From an uncultured Pelagibacteraceae bacterium (GTDB lineage: Bacteria; Pseudomonadota; Alphaproteobacteria; Pelagibacterales; Pelagibacteraceae): DNA of 64,000 bases. The translations under genes were made by a program, and so were the position numbers. Shown here in pieces: positions 54,031 to 63,359 of the stretch. Under the pieces are notes generated by a model. That model did no database searches. It saw only the letters and a program-made list of their open reading frames with translations, and was not told the DNA's origin. Where the stretch lies: the NCBI GenBank assembly GCA_902579465.1, contig CACHGV010000001.1, positions 62,001-126,000 on the forward strand, read 5' to 3'. Numbering within the stretch: position 1 is the stretch's first letter; every line of letters starts with the position of its first letter.

Positions 54031-54643
54031 ATATCCCATTATAGTATTTGAAGGAATAGAGGCTTCTGGAAAATCCACTAGCTTAGAAAAAATAGTTAAA
54101 TATTTAAAAACAAATAAAATTAAATATAAAACTTTTAGAGAACCAGGAGGCACAAATCTATCTGAAAAATTAAGATCTTTAATGTTAAATAAAAAATCAG
54201 AATTAAGTAATAAAACGGATTTATTTTTACTAATGGCTTCGAGATCAGAAAATATAGATAAAATTCTAAAAAAAAATTATAAAAAAAAAGTTATATTAAT
54301 TGATAGATTTATAGACTCGACATTAGCCTATCAACATTATGGAATGAAAATAGATAAAAATTTAATTTTAAAAATGAATAATTTTTTGCTAGGCAATTTA
54401 AGACCAAACTTTACTTTCTTAAGTATTGTAAATAAAAAAAATATGTTGAAAAGATTAAAGTTGAGAAAAAATAAAAATAAATATGATAATTTTGATTATA
54501 ATTTTTATAATAAAGTTCAAAAAGGTTTTTTAAAAATTGCGAGTAAAAATAAATCTAAATACCTAATTTTGGATACCAATAAAGATAATTTAAAAATTAT
54601 TGAAAATAAATTAATTAACAAAATTGAGAGAATTTTAAAGTAA
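54023..54643 (+). CDS. tmk: Thymidylate kinase
   Basis: This 206-residue P-loop kinase starts IIVFEGIEASGKSTSL, followed by FREPGGTNLSEKLRSLM (the DR-like substrate loop) and LIDRFIDSTLAYQHYG. It makes dTDP from dTMP. A GTG lies one codon upstream; the ATG at 54023 is preferred. The second half is strongly Lys/Asn-rich. HolB follows without a gap. Confidence 0.92.
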   Translation: MSKYPIIVFEGIEASGKSTSLEKIVKYLKTNKIKYKTFREPGGTNLSEKLRSLMLNKKSELSNKTDLFLLMASRSENIDKILKKNYKKKVILIDRFIDSTLAYQHYGMKIDKNLILKMNNFLLGNLRPNFTFLSIVNKKNMLKRLKLRKNKNKYDNFDYNFYNKVQKGFLKIASKNKSKYLILDTNKDNLKIIENKLINKIERILK

Positions 54644-55564
54644 GTGAGCGAGATAAGTAAAATGATTGGTCATAAATCTCTTTTTAATGATTTTATATAT
54701 CTTGATCAAATACATAAACTTCCCAATAAAATTTTATTAAATGGACCAAAAGGTATTGGAAAAAAACTATTTGTAAATCATTTTTTAAATTATTTTTATT
54801 TAAAAGATAGCAAACCATCTTATAATTTAAAAAATAATGAATATAATTTGAGTAATAATATATCTAAACTTATATCCTCTAACTCACATCCCAATGTTCT
54901 CAAAATTTATAAAAACAGTGATAAAAAAATGATTGATATAGACCAAATAAGAGACATGATTCAATTCACTAATCAAACCGCTTTTAACAATGATAAGAGG
55001 TTCATAATTATTGAAAATGTAAATTTATTGGGGGTTAATTCTGCTAATGCTTTATTAAAATCAATTGAGGAGCCTAATAGCAAAACATATTTTATTTTGA
55101 TCAATAATGCAGAATTTAAAATTTTAGAAACTATTAAATCACGATGTTTAGAGTTTAAATTAAATTTAATAAACTCAGAAGTAAGGGAGATTGTTAATTA
55201 TTACTTCGATGATGATATATATAATAATATTAATTTAGATTTTATAAACAATTATAACTCTCCATCTTTTTTAATATCATTAGTGAATTTTTTAGAAAGT
55301 AATGATTTATCAATTAAAGACAACTCTATAGAAAATTTATTATCCTATATAATTAAAAATAAATCATATACATCTAATAATTTTATAAAAGAACATTTGA
55401 ATTTATTTATTGAACTTTTTTTCTATAAAAATATAAATATTTCTAAGAAAATTTCATTTAAAATCAAAAAATATTTTTACTTAAAGCTTTCTTTTGTTAA
55501 AAAATATAACTTAGATTTTGAGTCTTTTTTTCTAGAATTTAATGATAAATTATTAAGTGAATAA
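54644..55564 (+). CDS. holB: DNA polymerase III delta' subunit
   Basis: This 306-residue clamp-loader subunit has a P-loop, LLNGPKGIGKKLFVNHFL, and ANALLKSIEEPNSKTYFILI (quoted in full at 20), matching the delta'/tau AAA+ core, with SRCLEFKLN as sensor-like end. The rest is poorly conserved and AT-biased. The start is GTG directly after the tmk stop; an ATG six codons later is possible. The order tmk-holB-metG-tatD supports the call. Confidence 0.88.
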   Translation: MSEISKMIGHKSLFNDFIYLDQIHKLPNKILLNGPKGIGKKLFVNHFLNYFYLKDSKPSYNLKNNEYNLSNNISKLISSNSHPNVLKIYKNSDKKMIDIDQIRDMIQFTNQTAFNNDKRFIIIENVNLLGVNSANALLKSIEEPNSKTYFILINNAEFKILETIKSRCLEFKLNLINSEVREIVNYYFDDDIYNNINLDFINNYNSPSFLISLVNFLESNDLSIKDNSIENLLSYIIKNKSYTSNNFIKEHLNLFIELFFYKNINISKKISFKIKKYFYLKLSFVKKYNLDFESFFLEFNDKLLSE

Positions 55565-57095
55565 AAATTACTACATTACAACGCCAATTTATTATCCATC
55601 TGCAAAACCGCATATGGGCCATGCTTATTCAAGTATTATTGCTGATTTTTTTGCAAGATTAAAAAGAATACAGGGTTTTAAAGTCTATTTTTTAACCGGC
55701 ACAGATGAGCATGGACAAAAAATACAAAGAGCTGCAGAAGAAAAAAAAATGGATCCATTATTATTCTGTGATGAAATTAGCAAAACCTTTAGAGATTTAT
55801 CTGGTACATTAAATTTATCTAATAACGATTTCATAAGGACAACTGAGAAAAGACATTCGAAATCAGTTGAGAATCTTTGGAATGTTCTAGAAAAAAAAGG
55901 TGAAATTTATTTATCCAAGTACTCTGGTTGGTATTCTGTATCAGATGAAGCATTTTACACTGAAAGTGAAATTGAGGATTTAGACGGTACTAAAAAATCA
56001 ATTAGCTCAGGTTCAAAAGTAGAGTGGGTAGAAGAAGAATCTTATTTTTTTAAATTATCAAACTGGCAAGATAAATTAATTGAGTTTTATAATAAAAATC
56101 CAGATTTTATACTTCCAGAAACAAGAAAAAATGAAGTTATCAGTTTTGTTAAATCAGGATTAAAAGATTTATCTGTAAGTAGAAAATCTTTTAATTGGGG
56201 TATAAAAGTTCCATCTAATAAAGACCATGTTATTTATGTTTGGTTGGATGCATTAACAAATTATCTAAGTGCTTTAAATTATCCAAATGAAAATGACAAT
56301 TTATACAAATCTTTTTGGCCTGCAGATTTACATCTAATTGGAAAAGATATATTAAGATTTCATGCTATTTATTGGCCAGCTTTCCTATTAGCTGCAGATA
56401 TAGAACCTCCAAAAAGAGTGTTTGGTCACGGATGGATACTTTCTGGAGATGAAAAAATGTCTAAATCTAAAGGTAATATTTTAGATCCCCTTGAAATTAT
56501 AGATAATTATGGCCTAGATCCTTTAAGATATTATTTAATTAAAGAGGTTTCTTTTGGCAATGATGGAAATATCTCGCAAGAAAAACTAGAGTCTTGTATT
56601 AATAGTGATTTAGCTAATAATTATGGAAATTTGTGTCAAAGAGTTTTATCGTTTTGTGAAAAGAATGCAAATTTAGAAGTTCCTGCCATAGAAGATCTAA
56701 AAGAAGAGGACAAAATTATTTTAAATCAATATACGAAATATTATGATAATTTAGTTATGTATTCAGATAATCAAGATGTTAATTCATATATTAATTTTAT
56801 TGTTCAACAACTATTTTCAGCAAATAAATATTTCAACGATCAAGAACCTTGGAAAAAAAAGAATGATAAGTTAAGGATGAATACTATTATTTATGTTGCT
56901 TTGGAATTAATTAGAAAAGTAACTATACTACTTTATCCTATTATACCATCATCATCTCTAAAAGTTTTAGGTTTATTTGGTATAAATGAGGAAAAAATTA
57001 ATTTTGAAACAATTAAAGAAAATAATTATCTAAAAAAAGGTCTTAAATTGAATAAATTAGATATTTTGTTTAAAAAAATTGAAAAAAATGATTGA
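55557..57095 (+). CDS. metG: Methionyl-tRNA synthetase
   Basis: This 512-residue class I synthetase has the HIGH-type segment AKPHMGHAYSSIIADFFARL and KMSKS in GDEKMSKSKGNILDP. It lacks the zinc-knuckle insertion and the C-terminal dimerisation domain, as usual for the shorter type. The start is GTG, overlapping holB by 8 bases. It charges tRNA-Met. Confidence 0.95.
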   Translation: MNKNYYITTPIYYPSAKPHMGHAYSSIIADFFARLKRIQGFKVYFLTGTDEHGQKIQRAAEEKKMDPLLFCDEISKTFRDLSGTLNLSNNDFIRTTEKRHSKSVENLWNVLEKKGEIYLSKYSGWYSVSDEAFYTESEIEDLDGTKKSISSGSKVEWVEEESYFFKLSNWQDKLIEFYNKNPDFILPETRKNEVISFVKSGLKDLSVSRKSFNWGIKVPSNKDHVIYVWLDALTNYLSALNYPNENDNLYKSFWPADLHLIGKDILRFHAIYWPAFLLAADIEPPKRVFGHGWILSGDEKMSKSKGNILDPLEIIDNYGLDPLRYYLIKEVSFGNDGNISQEKLESCINSDLANNYGNLCQRVLSFCEKNANLEVPAIEDLKEEDKIILNQYTKYYDNLVMYSDNQDVNSYINFIVQQLFSANKYFNDQEPWKKKNDKLRMNTIIYVALELIRKVTILLYPIIPSSSLKVLGLFGINEEKINFETIKENNYLKKGLKLNKLDILFKKIEKND

Positions 57096-57849
57096 TTCAC
57101 ATTGTCACCTAGATCACGAACCTTTAGCTGAAAATATTCAAGACGTTTTATCAAGATGCAAAAAGGAAGGAATTAATAAAGTATTAACAATTTCAACAAC
57201 ATTAAATGGTTTTCCAAAAATTTTGGAGATTGTTAATAAAGACGAAATGATATTTGGAACTTTTGGTATACATCCTCACGAAACAAATACAGATCAAATT
57301 TCAAAGGAAGAAATAATCAGCAAAATCAAATCAAATAGTAAAATTATTGGAGTGGGAGAGACAGGTTTAGACTTTTACTATAACAATAGCGATAAAGATA
57401 AACAAATCACAAGTTTCAAAAATCATATTAATGCTGCATTAGATTTAAATTTTCCTTTAATTGTTCATTCTAGAAATGCTGAAGATGAAACTTATGAAAT
57501 ATTAAAAAATTCAGACAAGAAATTAAAAATACTGATGCATTGTTTCACAGGTTCACTACCATTTGCTTTAAAATTAATGGAGCTTAACACTTATTATTCA
57601 GCTAGCGGTATTATTACATTTAAAAACAGCAATGACCTACAAAATACGTTTAAACAATTACCTTTAGAAAGATTGCTAATTGAAACAGATAGTCCCTTTT
57701 TAGCACCTGAGCCAATGAGAGGTAAGAAAAATGAACCTTCTTTTGTGCGCTATACTTTAAAAAAACTCTCAGAACTAAAAAATATTACTTCCAAAGAACT
57801 TGATGAAATAACAACAGAAAATTTTAATAGATTATTTTTCAATCCATGA
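57088..57849 (+). CDS. tatD: TatD-family DNase
   Basis: This 253-residue TIM-barrel metal hydrolase has IDSHCHLDHE at the start, GIHPHET, GVGETGLDFYY, PLIVHSRNA, LMHCFTGS and IETDSPFLAPEP, a complete set of family metal ligands. It is a 3'-5' exonuclease or deacylase. A TTG lies three codons upstream, but MIDSHCHLD at 57088 is the family start. It overlaps metG by 8 bases and the MBL gene by 4. Confidence 0.93.
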   Translation: MIDSHCHLDHEPLAENIQDVLSRCKKEGINKVLTISTTLNGFPKILEIVNKDEMIFGTFGIHPHETNTDQISKEEIISKIKSNSKIIGVGETGLDFYYNNSDKDKQITSFKNHINAALDLNFPLIVHSRNAEDETYEILKNSDKKLKILMHCFTGSLPFALKLMELNTYYSASGIITFKNSNDLQNTFKQLPLERLLIETDSPFLAPEPMRGKKNEPSFVRYTLKKLSELKNITSKELDEITTENFNRLFFNP

Positions 57850-58619
57850 GCTTAAAATTTACTATTTTAGGTTGCGGTAGTTCTTTGGGTATACCAAGAA
57901 TTGACGGTTATTATGGAAATTGCGATCCGAAAAATAAAAAAAATATACGTTCAAGATGTTCAGCATTAATAAGATCTAAAAATTTAAATATCCTTATTGA
58001 CACATCCCCTGATCTAAAATCCCAATTACTTCAAAATAAAGTAAAGAATATTGATAAAGTTTTTTACACACACGCACATGCAGATCAAACACATGGGATT
58101 AATGAATTAAGAGTTTTCACATTAAAAAATAGAAAAAAAATACCTATTTATGCAGATTTAATTACAAAAAGAAGTCTTCAAAAAACTTTTAGCTATTGTT
58201 TTAAAGATTATAAAAATTATCCATCAATTCTTGACGCGAATACTTTAAAGTCCAAACATATATTAAAAGATGTAAATACAAAAATTGTAATTAAATCTTT
58301 AAAAGTTCATCATGGCTCAATAAAAAGTATTTGCTATATAATCAATAATAAATGTGCTTATGCACCTGATGTAAATAAAATAGATAATAAAGACTTAAAA
58401 TATTTAAAAAACTTAAAATATTTAATAGTAGATTGTTTAAGATATAATTATCATTCGACTCATTTTAATTTAGATGATGTATTAAACTTAATTAGAAAAA
58501 TTAAACCTAAGAAATCGATACTTACAAATCTGAGTAATGAAATTGATTATAAAGAAATAAAAAAAATATTGCCTAAAAATGTAACTCCCGCCTACGATGG
58601 ATTAACTGTTTTAATTTAA
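57846..58619 (+). CDS. PhnP-like metallo-beta-lactamase fold hydrolase with altered metal motif
   Basis: This 257-residue protein has ILGCGSSLGIPR and NCDPKNKKNIRSRCSAL at the start and further ligands in KVHHGS, YAPDVNKI and HSTHFNLDD. It resembles the PhnP-like subgroup that regularly follows tatD in Alphaproteobacteria, so it is a housekeeping paralogue rather than part of the phn cluster. The HxHxDH motif reads HAHADQTHG: Gln81 replaces the last His, which normally binds the second metal. Substrate unknown; a phosphodiesterase is likely. Confidence 0.82.
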   Translation: MSLKFTILGCGSSLGIPRIDGYYGNCDPKNKKNIRSRCSALIRSKNLNILIDTSPDLKSQLLQNKVKNIDKVFYTHAHADQTHGINELRVFTLKNRKKIPIYADLITKRSLQKTFSYCFKDYKNYPSILDANTLKSKHILKDVNTKIVIKSLKVHHGSIKSICYIINNKCAYAPDVNKIDNKDLKYLKNLKYLIVDCLRYNYHSTHFNLDDVLNLIRKIKPKKSILTNLSNEIDYKEIKKILPKNVTPAYDGLTVLI

Positions 58620-59159
58620 CAAACTTTCTATTTTATTTATAATTTTTTTTGAAGTTGGATTTGTTAATGATGCATAAGTATCTACAATTCTACCTTCTTT
58701 GTTAATTAATAATTTATAAAAATTCCACTTTGGGACTGCGGATTTGCCGTGGTTTTCTTTGGCCCATTTATAAATTTCATGTGCATTATCACCTTTAACA
58801 TCTGTGATTTCTGTAATTGGAAAATTAATATTAAAATTTACTTCACAAAATTCTTTGACTTCATCGTTATTTTTTTTTTCCTGATTAAAAGAATTAGACG
58901 GTACGCCAAGTACAATCAATCCTTTATTTTTATACTTTTCCCATAACTTTTGCATATCGGCATATTGTTTAGTAAATCCACAATAACTAGCTGTATTCAC
59001 AACTAAAACAGGTTTACCTCTGTAGTCATTTAAATCTATTATATCACCTGAAATACTATTTATTTTAAAGTCATAAAATATTTTTTCATAATTTGCATTC
59101 GATGAACTTTTAAAAAAAAACATAGTTATAGTTACTCCAATTATTAGTAAATTTTTCAT
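58611..59159 (-). CDS. Glutathione peroxidase family protein
   Basis: This 182-residue thioredoxin-fold peroxidase has an N-terminal hydrophobic stretch that may be a signal peptide (residues 1-22). The peroxidatic Cys is in VVNTASYCGFTKQYADMQKL, a Gln-bearing loop in GVPSNSFNQEKK and the Trp in PKWNFYKLL. The active residue is Cys, not selenocysteine. It reduces peroxides, probably with thioredoxin. It converges on the MBL gene, overlapping by 9 bases, and follows nhaA's 3' end on the opposite side by 8 bases. Confidence 0.9.
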   Translation of the reverse strand: MKNLLIIGVTITMFFFKSSSNANYEKIFYDFKINSISGDIIDLNDYRGKPVLVVNTASYCGFTKQYADMQKLWEKYKNKGLIVLGVPSNSFNQEKKNNDEVKEFCEVNFNINFPITEITDVKGDNAHEIYKWAKENHGKSAVPKWNFYKLLINKEGRIVDTYASLTNPTSKKIINKIESLLN

Positions 59160-59167
59160 TATTTTAA

Positions 59168-60340
59168 TTATTTATTTGGTGTAAGTAGTATTAAAAAGTA
59201 ACCAAATAAAGTGGATAATAATGACCCAGTTAAAACTCCAATTTTTACACCATCCATGTACTGCATACTTTCAGCAAATGCTAAATTTCCGACAAATAAA
59301 CTCATAGTGAAACCAATTCCAGTTAAAACACCAACACCATAAAAATTATACCAGCTAGTATTGCTTGGCATTTGGGCAATTTTTAATTTAATTGATATGA
59401 ATGAAAAAACAAAAACTCCTAATTGTTTTCCAACAAATAAACCTAAAACTATTCCTAATGGAACTTTATCTAATAGTGATGAAAAAGATAAACCTTCTAA
59501 AGATACACCTGCATTTGCAAAGGCAAAAATTGGCATTATTCCAAATGCAACATAAGGACTTATTGCATGTTCTACTTTAATCAAAAGTGAAAAATCTTTA
59601 TCTTTTTTTCTATGAGGTATTGTCATTGCAAGTAACACACCAGCGATAGTTGCATGAATTCCTGAGTTATGGGTAAAATCCCACAAAAAAATTCCCACTA
59701 TTAAATAGGGTAGAAATTTTTTTACATTAAATTTATTTATAACTAATAGAATAATAAATGCTAACAACATCAGAGATAAATATTTAATGCTTAAATCACC
59801 AGAATAAAATAAAGCAATAATTACTATTGCTCCTAAATCATCTATAATTGCTAAAGCTGTTAGAAATACTTTTAGTGAGAGAGGGACTCTCTTACCCAAT
59901 AACGATAATACACCTAATGAAAAGGCTATATCTGTGGCCGAGGGTATTGCCCAACCTTTTAATGTTTCTCCATCTCCTAAGTTTATAAACACATATATTA
60001 ATGCAGGAATTACCATTCCACCAACTGCAGCAATAATAGGAAGTAAAGCTTGTTTAATATTAGATAGCTCTCCTTGCAAAAATTCTCTTTTAATTTCAAG
60101 TGTTACAAAAAAGAAAAAAATTGCCATTAATGCATCATTTATCCAATGCAAAACAGAAAGCTTAAGACCAAAATTATTTATGCCAATAAATAAATATCTC
60201 TCTAATGTTGAAAAATATAAAATGGATAATTCAGAATTACTTATAAATAACGCAATTACAGCTGCAAAAAGAAGTACTATTCCACTCGCAGCCTCAAGTT
60301 TAAAAAATGATGTAAAACCTTTTGTAATTTTTTGGATCAT
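59168..60340 (-). CDS. nhaA: Na+/H+ antiporter NhaA
   Basis: This 390-residue transporter has about 12 helices and the key aspartates in AIPSATDIAFSLGVLSLLG and ALAIIDDLGAIVIIALFY. The first helices include FFFVTLEIKREFLQGEL. It expels sodium in exchange for protons, fitting a marine organism. It follows the zinc-ribbon gene by 2 bases on the minus strand. Confidence 0.95.
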   Translation of the reverse strand: MIQKITKGFTSFFKLEAASGIVLLFAAVIALFISNSELSILYFSTLERYLFIGINNFGLKLSVLHWINDALMAIFFFFVTLEIKREFLQGELSNIKQALLPIIAAVGGMVIPALIYVFINLGDGETLKGWAIPSATDIAFSLGVLSLLGKRVPLSLKVFLTALAIIDDLGAIVIIALFYSGDLSIKYLSLMLLAFIILLVINKFNVKKFLPYLIVGIFLWDFTHNSGIHATIAGVLLAMTIPHRKKDKDFSLLIKVEHAISPYVAFGIMPIFAFANAGVSLEGLSFSSLLDKVPLGIVLGLFVGKQLGVFVFSFISIKLKIAQMPSNTSWYNFYGVGVLTGIGFTMSLFVGNLAFAESMQYMDGVKIGVLTGSLLSTLFGYFLILLTPNK

Positions 60341-60342
60341 AT

Positions 60343-60843
60343 TTACCTAGCAAGGTCTTTTATAAAAAGTTTAAAATCTAAAAGGGTTTCATAAAAGCTA
60401 TCAAGAAAAGGTTTTATAATTGGAAATACACTAATTAAATAAGACTTAAATGTATCTAATAAAAATATAAGACCTAATAAAGAAATAATTACTACAATAA
60501 AATAAACTAACACCGTCTTTATTTTTCCTTGTTTTTCATCATTTTCTTTTTCCTCTATTAAATTATATTCTTTCTCCTCATCATCTGTGTTCTCTTCAGA
60601 TAACACTTCTTCATTTGTAGTTTTAAAATTCTCCTCATTTATTACCTCATCAGATTGAAGTTCATTTTTAATAACATTTTCATTAATTTTATCATCTAAT
60701 TCTTCATCATTTTTAGTTTCAATAATAGGTGTATAATGCCAAATTTTGCTACAGCTCCCACATTTTAACAATCTACCTTCTTTAGGTATTAGACTGCTAT
60801 CTACATTAAATTTTTTTTCTCCACATTCACAATTAATGATCAT
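60343..60843 (-). CDS. MJ0042-type zinc-ribbon membrane protein
   Basis: This 166-residue protein has an N-terminal zinc ribbon (CECG, then KCGSCSKIWHY), a long acidic Glu/Asn linker and one transmembrane helix near residues 112-134. The family is annotated as zinc-ribbon/MJ0042 domain proteins of unknown role in Alphaproteobacteria. It is upstream of nhaA with a 2-base spacer. The 94-base gap to tRNA-Pro contains that tRNA's promoter on the other strand. Confidence 0.82.
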   Translation of the reverse strand: MIINCECGEKKFNVDSSLIPKEGRLLKCGSCSKIWHYTPIIETKNDEELDDKINENVIKNELQSDEVINEENFKTTNEEVLSEENTDDEEKEYNLIEEKENDEKQGKIKTVLVYFIVVIISLLGLIFLLDTFKSYLISVFPIIKPFLDSFYETLLDFKLFIKDLAR

Positions 60844-60900
60844 AAATCTTCTTATATAGTATAAATGTTTAAAATTCCTTTTAAAATGTGTTTTTATACT

Positions 60901-60928
60901 TTGAATTTTTTTTTATCTACTGTATTAG
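60901..60928 (+). promoter_or_regulatory. Candidate promoter of tRNA-Pro
   Basis: TTGAAT (60901-60906) and TATTAG (60923-60928) are 16 bases apart, the same spacing as ahead of tRNA-Lys. The start would fall a few bases before the tRNA. CTGTA-TTAG-TACAG overlaps the -10 as a small hairpin. Confidence 0.4.
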
Positions 60929-60937
60929 TACAGCAAT

Positions 60938-61014
<77 letters not shown>

Positions 61015-61020
61015 TTATTT

Positions 61021-61302
61021 ATGAAAAAAGCTAAAATTTACAAACCTTCCAAAACTGCCACGCAATCTGGTCTTAAAAAATTTGATAAATGGATTATTGA
61101 ATTTATTACAGAGGATCCAGGTAAAAATCCTCTTATGGGATGGGAAAGTTCTTCAGATACTTACTCAGAATTAAACTTGGAATTTAAATCAAAAGATTTA
61201 GCAATAGAGTATGCTAAAAAAAACAATATTCTTTTTGAAGTTATAGAACCACAAAAAAGAAAAATAACTAAAAAATCTTATGCAGATAATTTTATAAAAT
61301 AA
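61021..61302 (+). CDS. Complex I NDUFS4-like accessory subunit
   Basis: This 93-residue protein belongs to the ETC complex I subunit conserved region family (mitochondrial NDUFS4, 18 kDa). It shows KAKIYKPSKTATQSG, DPLMGWESSSDTYSEL-like segment (here NPLMGWESSSDTYSELNL) and a C-terminal FDVIEP-like FEVIEPQKRK. Alphaproteobacteria and mitochondria share this accessory subunit; it stabilises NADH dehydrogenase. It starts 6 bases after tRNA-Pro and overlaps the next gene by 1 base. Confidence 0.9.
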   Translation: MKKAKIYKPSKTATQSGLKKFDKWIIEFITEDPGKNPLMGWESSSDTYSELNLEFKSKDLAIEYAKKNNILFEVIEPQKRKITKKSYADNFIK

Positions 61303-62297
61303 TGTTTAGATTTTTTACTATAAAAAAATGGTATCTATGGTCTTGGATAGGTTCGCTAATTATTTTATCATCTCTTTGGGTACAGGTTAAAATAGATGTT
61401 AAAATTAATGAGTGGTTTGGTGAATTTTATGACATGATTCAAAAAGCACTTGGTAAACCAAATGCTATTACTATCGAAGAATATTGGGCTAGTCTATTTT
61501 CGTTTATCGTGCTCGCTGCAATGTATGTTGGTGTAGCTGTTATTGTTAGCTACTTTACATCGCATTATTTATTTAGATGGAGAACTGCTATGGTTGAATA
61601 TTATCATAGTGTATACGAAAAGGCCCGTAAAATCGAGGGAGCATCTCAAAGAGTTCAAGAAGATACAATAAAATTCTCTAGAATAATGGAGTCACTTGGG
61701 ACCAGTCTAATTGAAGCAATAATGATATTAGTAGAATTCATGCCAATATTATTTGGCTTAAGTATAGGTATACCAATATTTTTTTTTGGTGATTGGGAAT
61801 ATGGTTTAATAGTAGGTGCACTTCTTTGGTCTATAGGCGGAACAATTTTTTTGGTTGTTTTAGGTTTAATATTAAGATTAGTAGGTATTGAATATGACCT
61901 TCAAAAAAAAGAGGCAGCTTATAGAAAAATTTTAGTTATAGCTGAAGATGATGGTACAGTAAGACCTAAATCAATTGAGGAATTATTCGATGATGTCAGA
62001 AGCATCCATTTTTTAAGTTACATCAGGTACCTTTATTTTAACATTGGTAGAATAGCTTATTTACAGGCTAATGTATTGTCGGCTTATGTTTTTCTTGCAC
62101 CTGCAATAGTGGCAGGAGCTGTTACGTTGGGTGTTATGCAACAAATTATTAGAGCTTTTGGACGTGTAGAAGGATCAATGCAATATATTCTTAAGGCATG
62201 GCCCACGATTATAGAATTAGCGAGTGTTTATAAAAGATTGAGAGAATTTGAATATAAATTAGAAATTGAAGAAACTGAAAGAGAGATTAAAACGTAG
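61302..62297 (+). CDS. SbmA/BacA-like peptide transporter
   Basis: This 331-residue membrane protein of the SbmA/BacA-like family has about six to seven helices. WSWIGSLIILSSLWVQVKID and KINEWFGEFYDMIQKAL at the start and HYLFRWRTAMVEYYHSVYEK are characteristic. It is about 70 residues shorter than SbmA at the termini. The family imports peptides and peptide antibiotics with a proton gradient. It overlaps the NDUFS4-like gene by 1 base, and glpX starts 3 bases downstream. Confidence 0.87.
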   Translation: MFRFFTIKKWYLWSWIGSLIILSSLWVQVKIDVKINEWFGEFYDMIQKALGKPNAITIEEYWASLFSFIVLAAMYVGVAVIVSYFTSHYLFRWRTAMVEYYHSVYEKARKIEGASQRVQEDTIKFSRIMESLGTSLIEAIMILVEFMPILFGLSIGIPIFFFGDWEYGLIVGALLWSIGGTIFLVVLGLILRLVGIEYDLQKKEAAYRKILVIAEDDGTVRPKSIEELFDDVRSIHFLSYIRYLYFNIGRIAYLQANVLSAYVFLAPAIVAGAVTLGVMQQIIRAFGRVEGSMQYILKAWPTIIELASVYKRLREFEYKLEIEETEREIKT

Positions 62298-62300
62298 TTA

Positions 62301-63245
62301 ATGAAATTACCGCAAGAACTATTAAATAATCTAATAGAAATAACCTCAAAATCAGCAATAGCCTGTTATCCTTACATTGGTAAAAATAAAAAAATATTAG
62401 CAGATAAAGCTGCAACTGATGTAATGAGAAATCAATTAAATAAATTAGATATAAATGGTAAAGTTGTTATTGGTGAGGGTGAACTTGATGAAGCTCCAAT
62501 GCTTTATATAGGTGAAATTCTTGGCAACGGTAAAGGACCCCAAATAGATATAGCTGTTGATCCTGTTGAGGGTACAAATTTTGTTGCAAAAAATCTACCT
62601 GGTTCAATGTCAGTATTAGCAGTTGCAGAAAAAGGAAATTTACTAAATGCACCAGAAACATATATGAATAAAATTGTTACTGGTAATCATATTCCTAGGG
62701 GATCTCTAGATATTGATTTTACAGTTAAAAAAAATATTAGTATTTACTCAGAAATTACAAAAAAAAAAAATTCAGAAATTACAGTATGCATTCTTCAAAG
62801 ACCAAGACATAAAGAAATTATAAGTGAATTAAAAAAACTGAATGTAAATATAAAATTTATAACCGATGGCGATGTTTCAGGAGCATTACTTGTTTCAGAT
62901 AAAAAATTTAATGTAGATATTTTTATGGGTATTGGTGGAGGTCCAGAGGGCGTAATAGCTGCTGCGGCTTTAGATACATTAAATTGCAATTTTCAAGGAA
63001 GATTCTTATTCAAAACGGCAAATGACAAAAGCAGAGCTAATGAAATGGGTATCAAAGATTTAAACAAAAAATACGAAATCAATGAAATAATAAAGGGTGA
63101 AAGTATTTTTTGTGCAACAGGCATTACATCTGGAGATTTAATGAATGGTGTAGCTAAGGAAAATGATAATTATATTACAGAGACAATTATCACTTATGAT
63201 AAATCTGAATTACAGCTAATAAAAAAAGTGGTTTCACTTACTTGA
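62301..63245 (+). CDS. glpX: Class II fructose-1,6-bisphosphatase
   Basis: This 314-residue GlpX-type enzyme has DKAATDVMRNQL, GEGELDEAPMLY and the metal-binding DPVEGTN. VGIGGGPEGVIAAAAL-like segment (here MGIGGGPEGVIAAAALDT) is typical. It hydrolyses fructose 1,6-bisphosphate for gluconeogenesis. A possible bifunctional sedoheptulose activity is not predicted without Calvin genes. It is in the conserved run with the SbmA-like gene. Confidence 0.93.
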   Translation: MKLPQELLNNLIEITSKSAIACYPYIGKNKKILADKAATDVMRNQLNKLDINGKVVIGEGELDEAPMLYIGEILGNGKGPQIDIAVDPVEGTNFVAKNLPGSMSVLAVAEKGNLLNAPETYMNKIVTGNHIPRGSLDIDFTVKKNISIYSEITKKKNSEITVCILQRPRHKEIISELKKLNVNIKFITDGDVSGALLVSDKKFNVDIFMGIGGGPEGVIAAAALDTLNCNFQGRFLFKTANDKSRANEMGIKDLNKKYEINEIIKGESIFCATGITSGDLMNGVAKENDNYITETIITYDKSELQLIKKVVSLT

Positions 63246-63280
63246 TTATTTTAAAAAATTACAATAAAAGATCTTCCTCT

Positions 63281-63355
63281 GGTCCCTTCGTCTATCGGTT
63301 AGGACACATGGTTTTCATCCATGAAAGAGGGGTTCGATTCCCCTAGGGACCGCCA
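63281..63355 (+). tRNA. tRNA-Glu (UUC)
   Basis: The 75-base tRNA has acceptor GGTCCCT/AGGGACC with discriminator G, anticodon stem CATGG/CCATG around loop TTTTCAT (anticodon TTC), T-arm GGGGTTCGATTCCCC and an encoded CCA. A weak TTGATT/TAAAAG pair (63242 and 63265) may be its promoter. Confidence 0.97.
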
Positions 63356-63359
63356 TAAT

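Noticed and set aside
57846-58619. Metallo-beta-lactamase as the missing PhnP of the phn cluster
   Set aside because: It sits in the conserved tmk-holB-metG-tatD housekeeping run, 40 kb from phn, and such tatD neighbours occur in genomes without C-P lyase.
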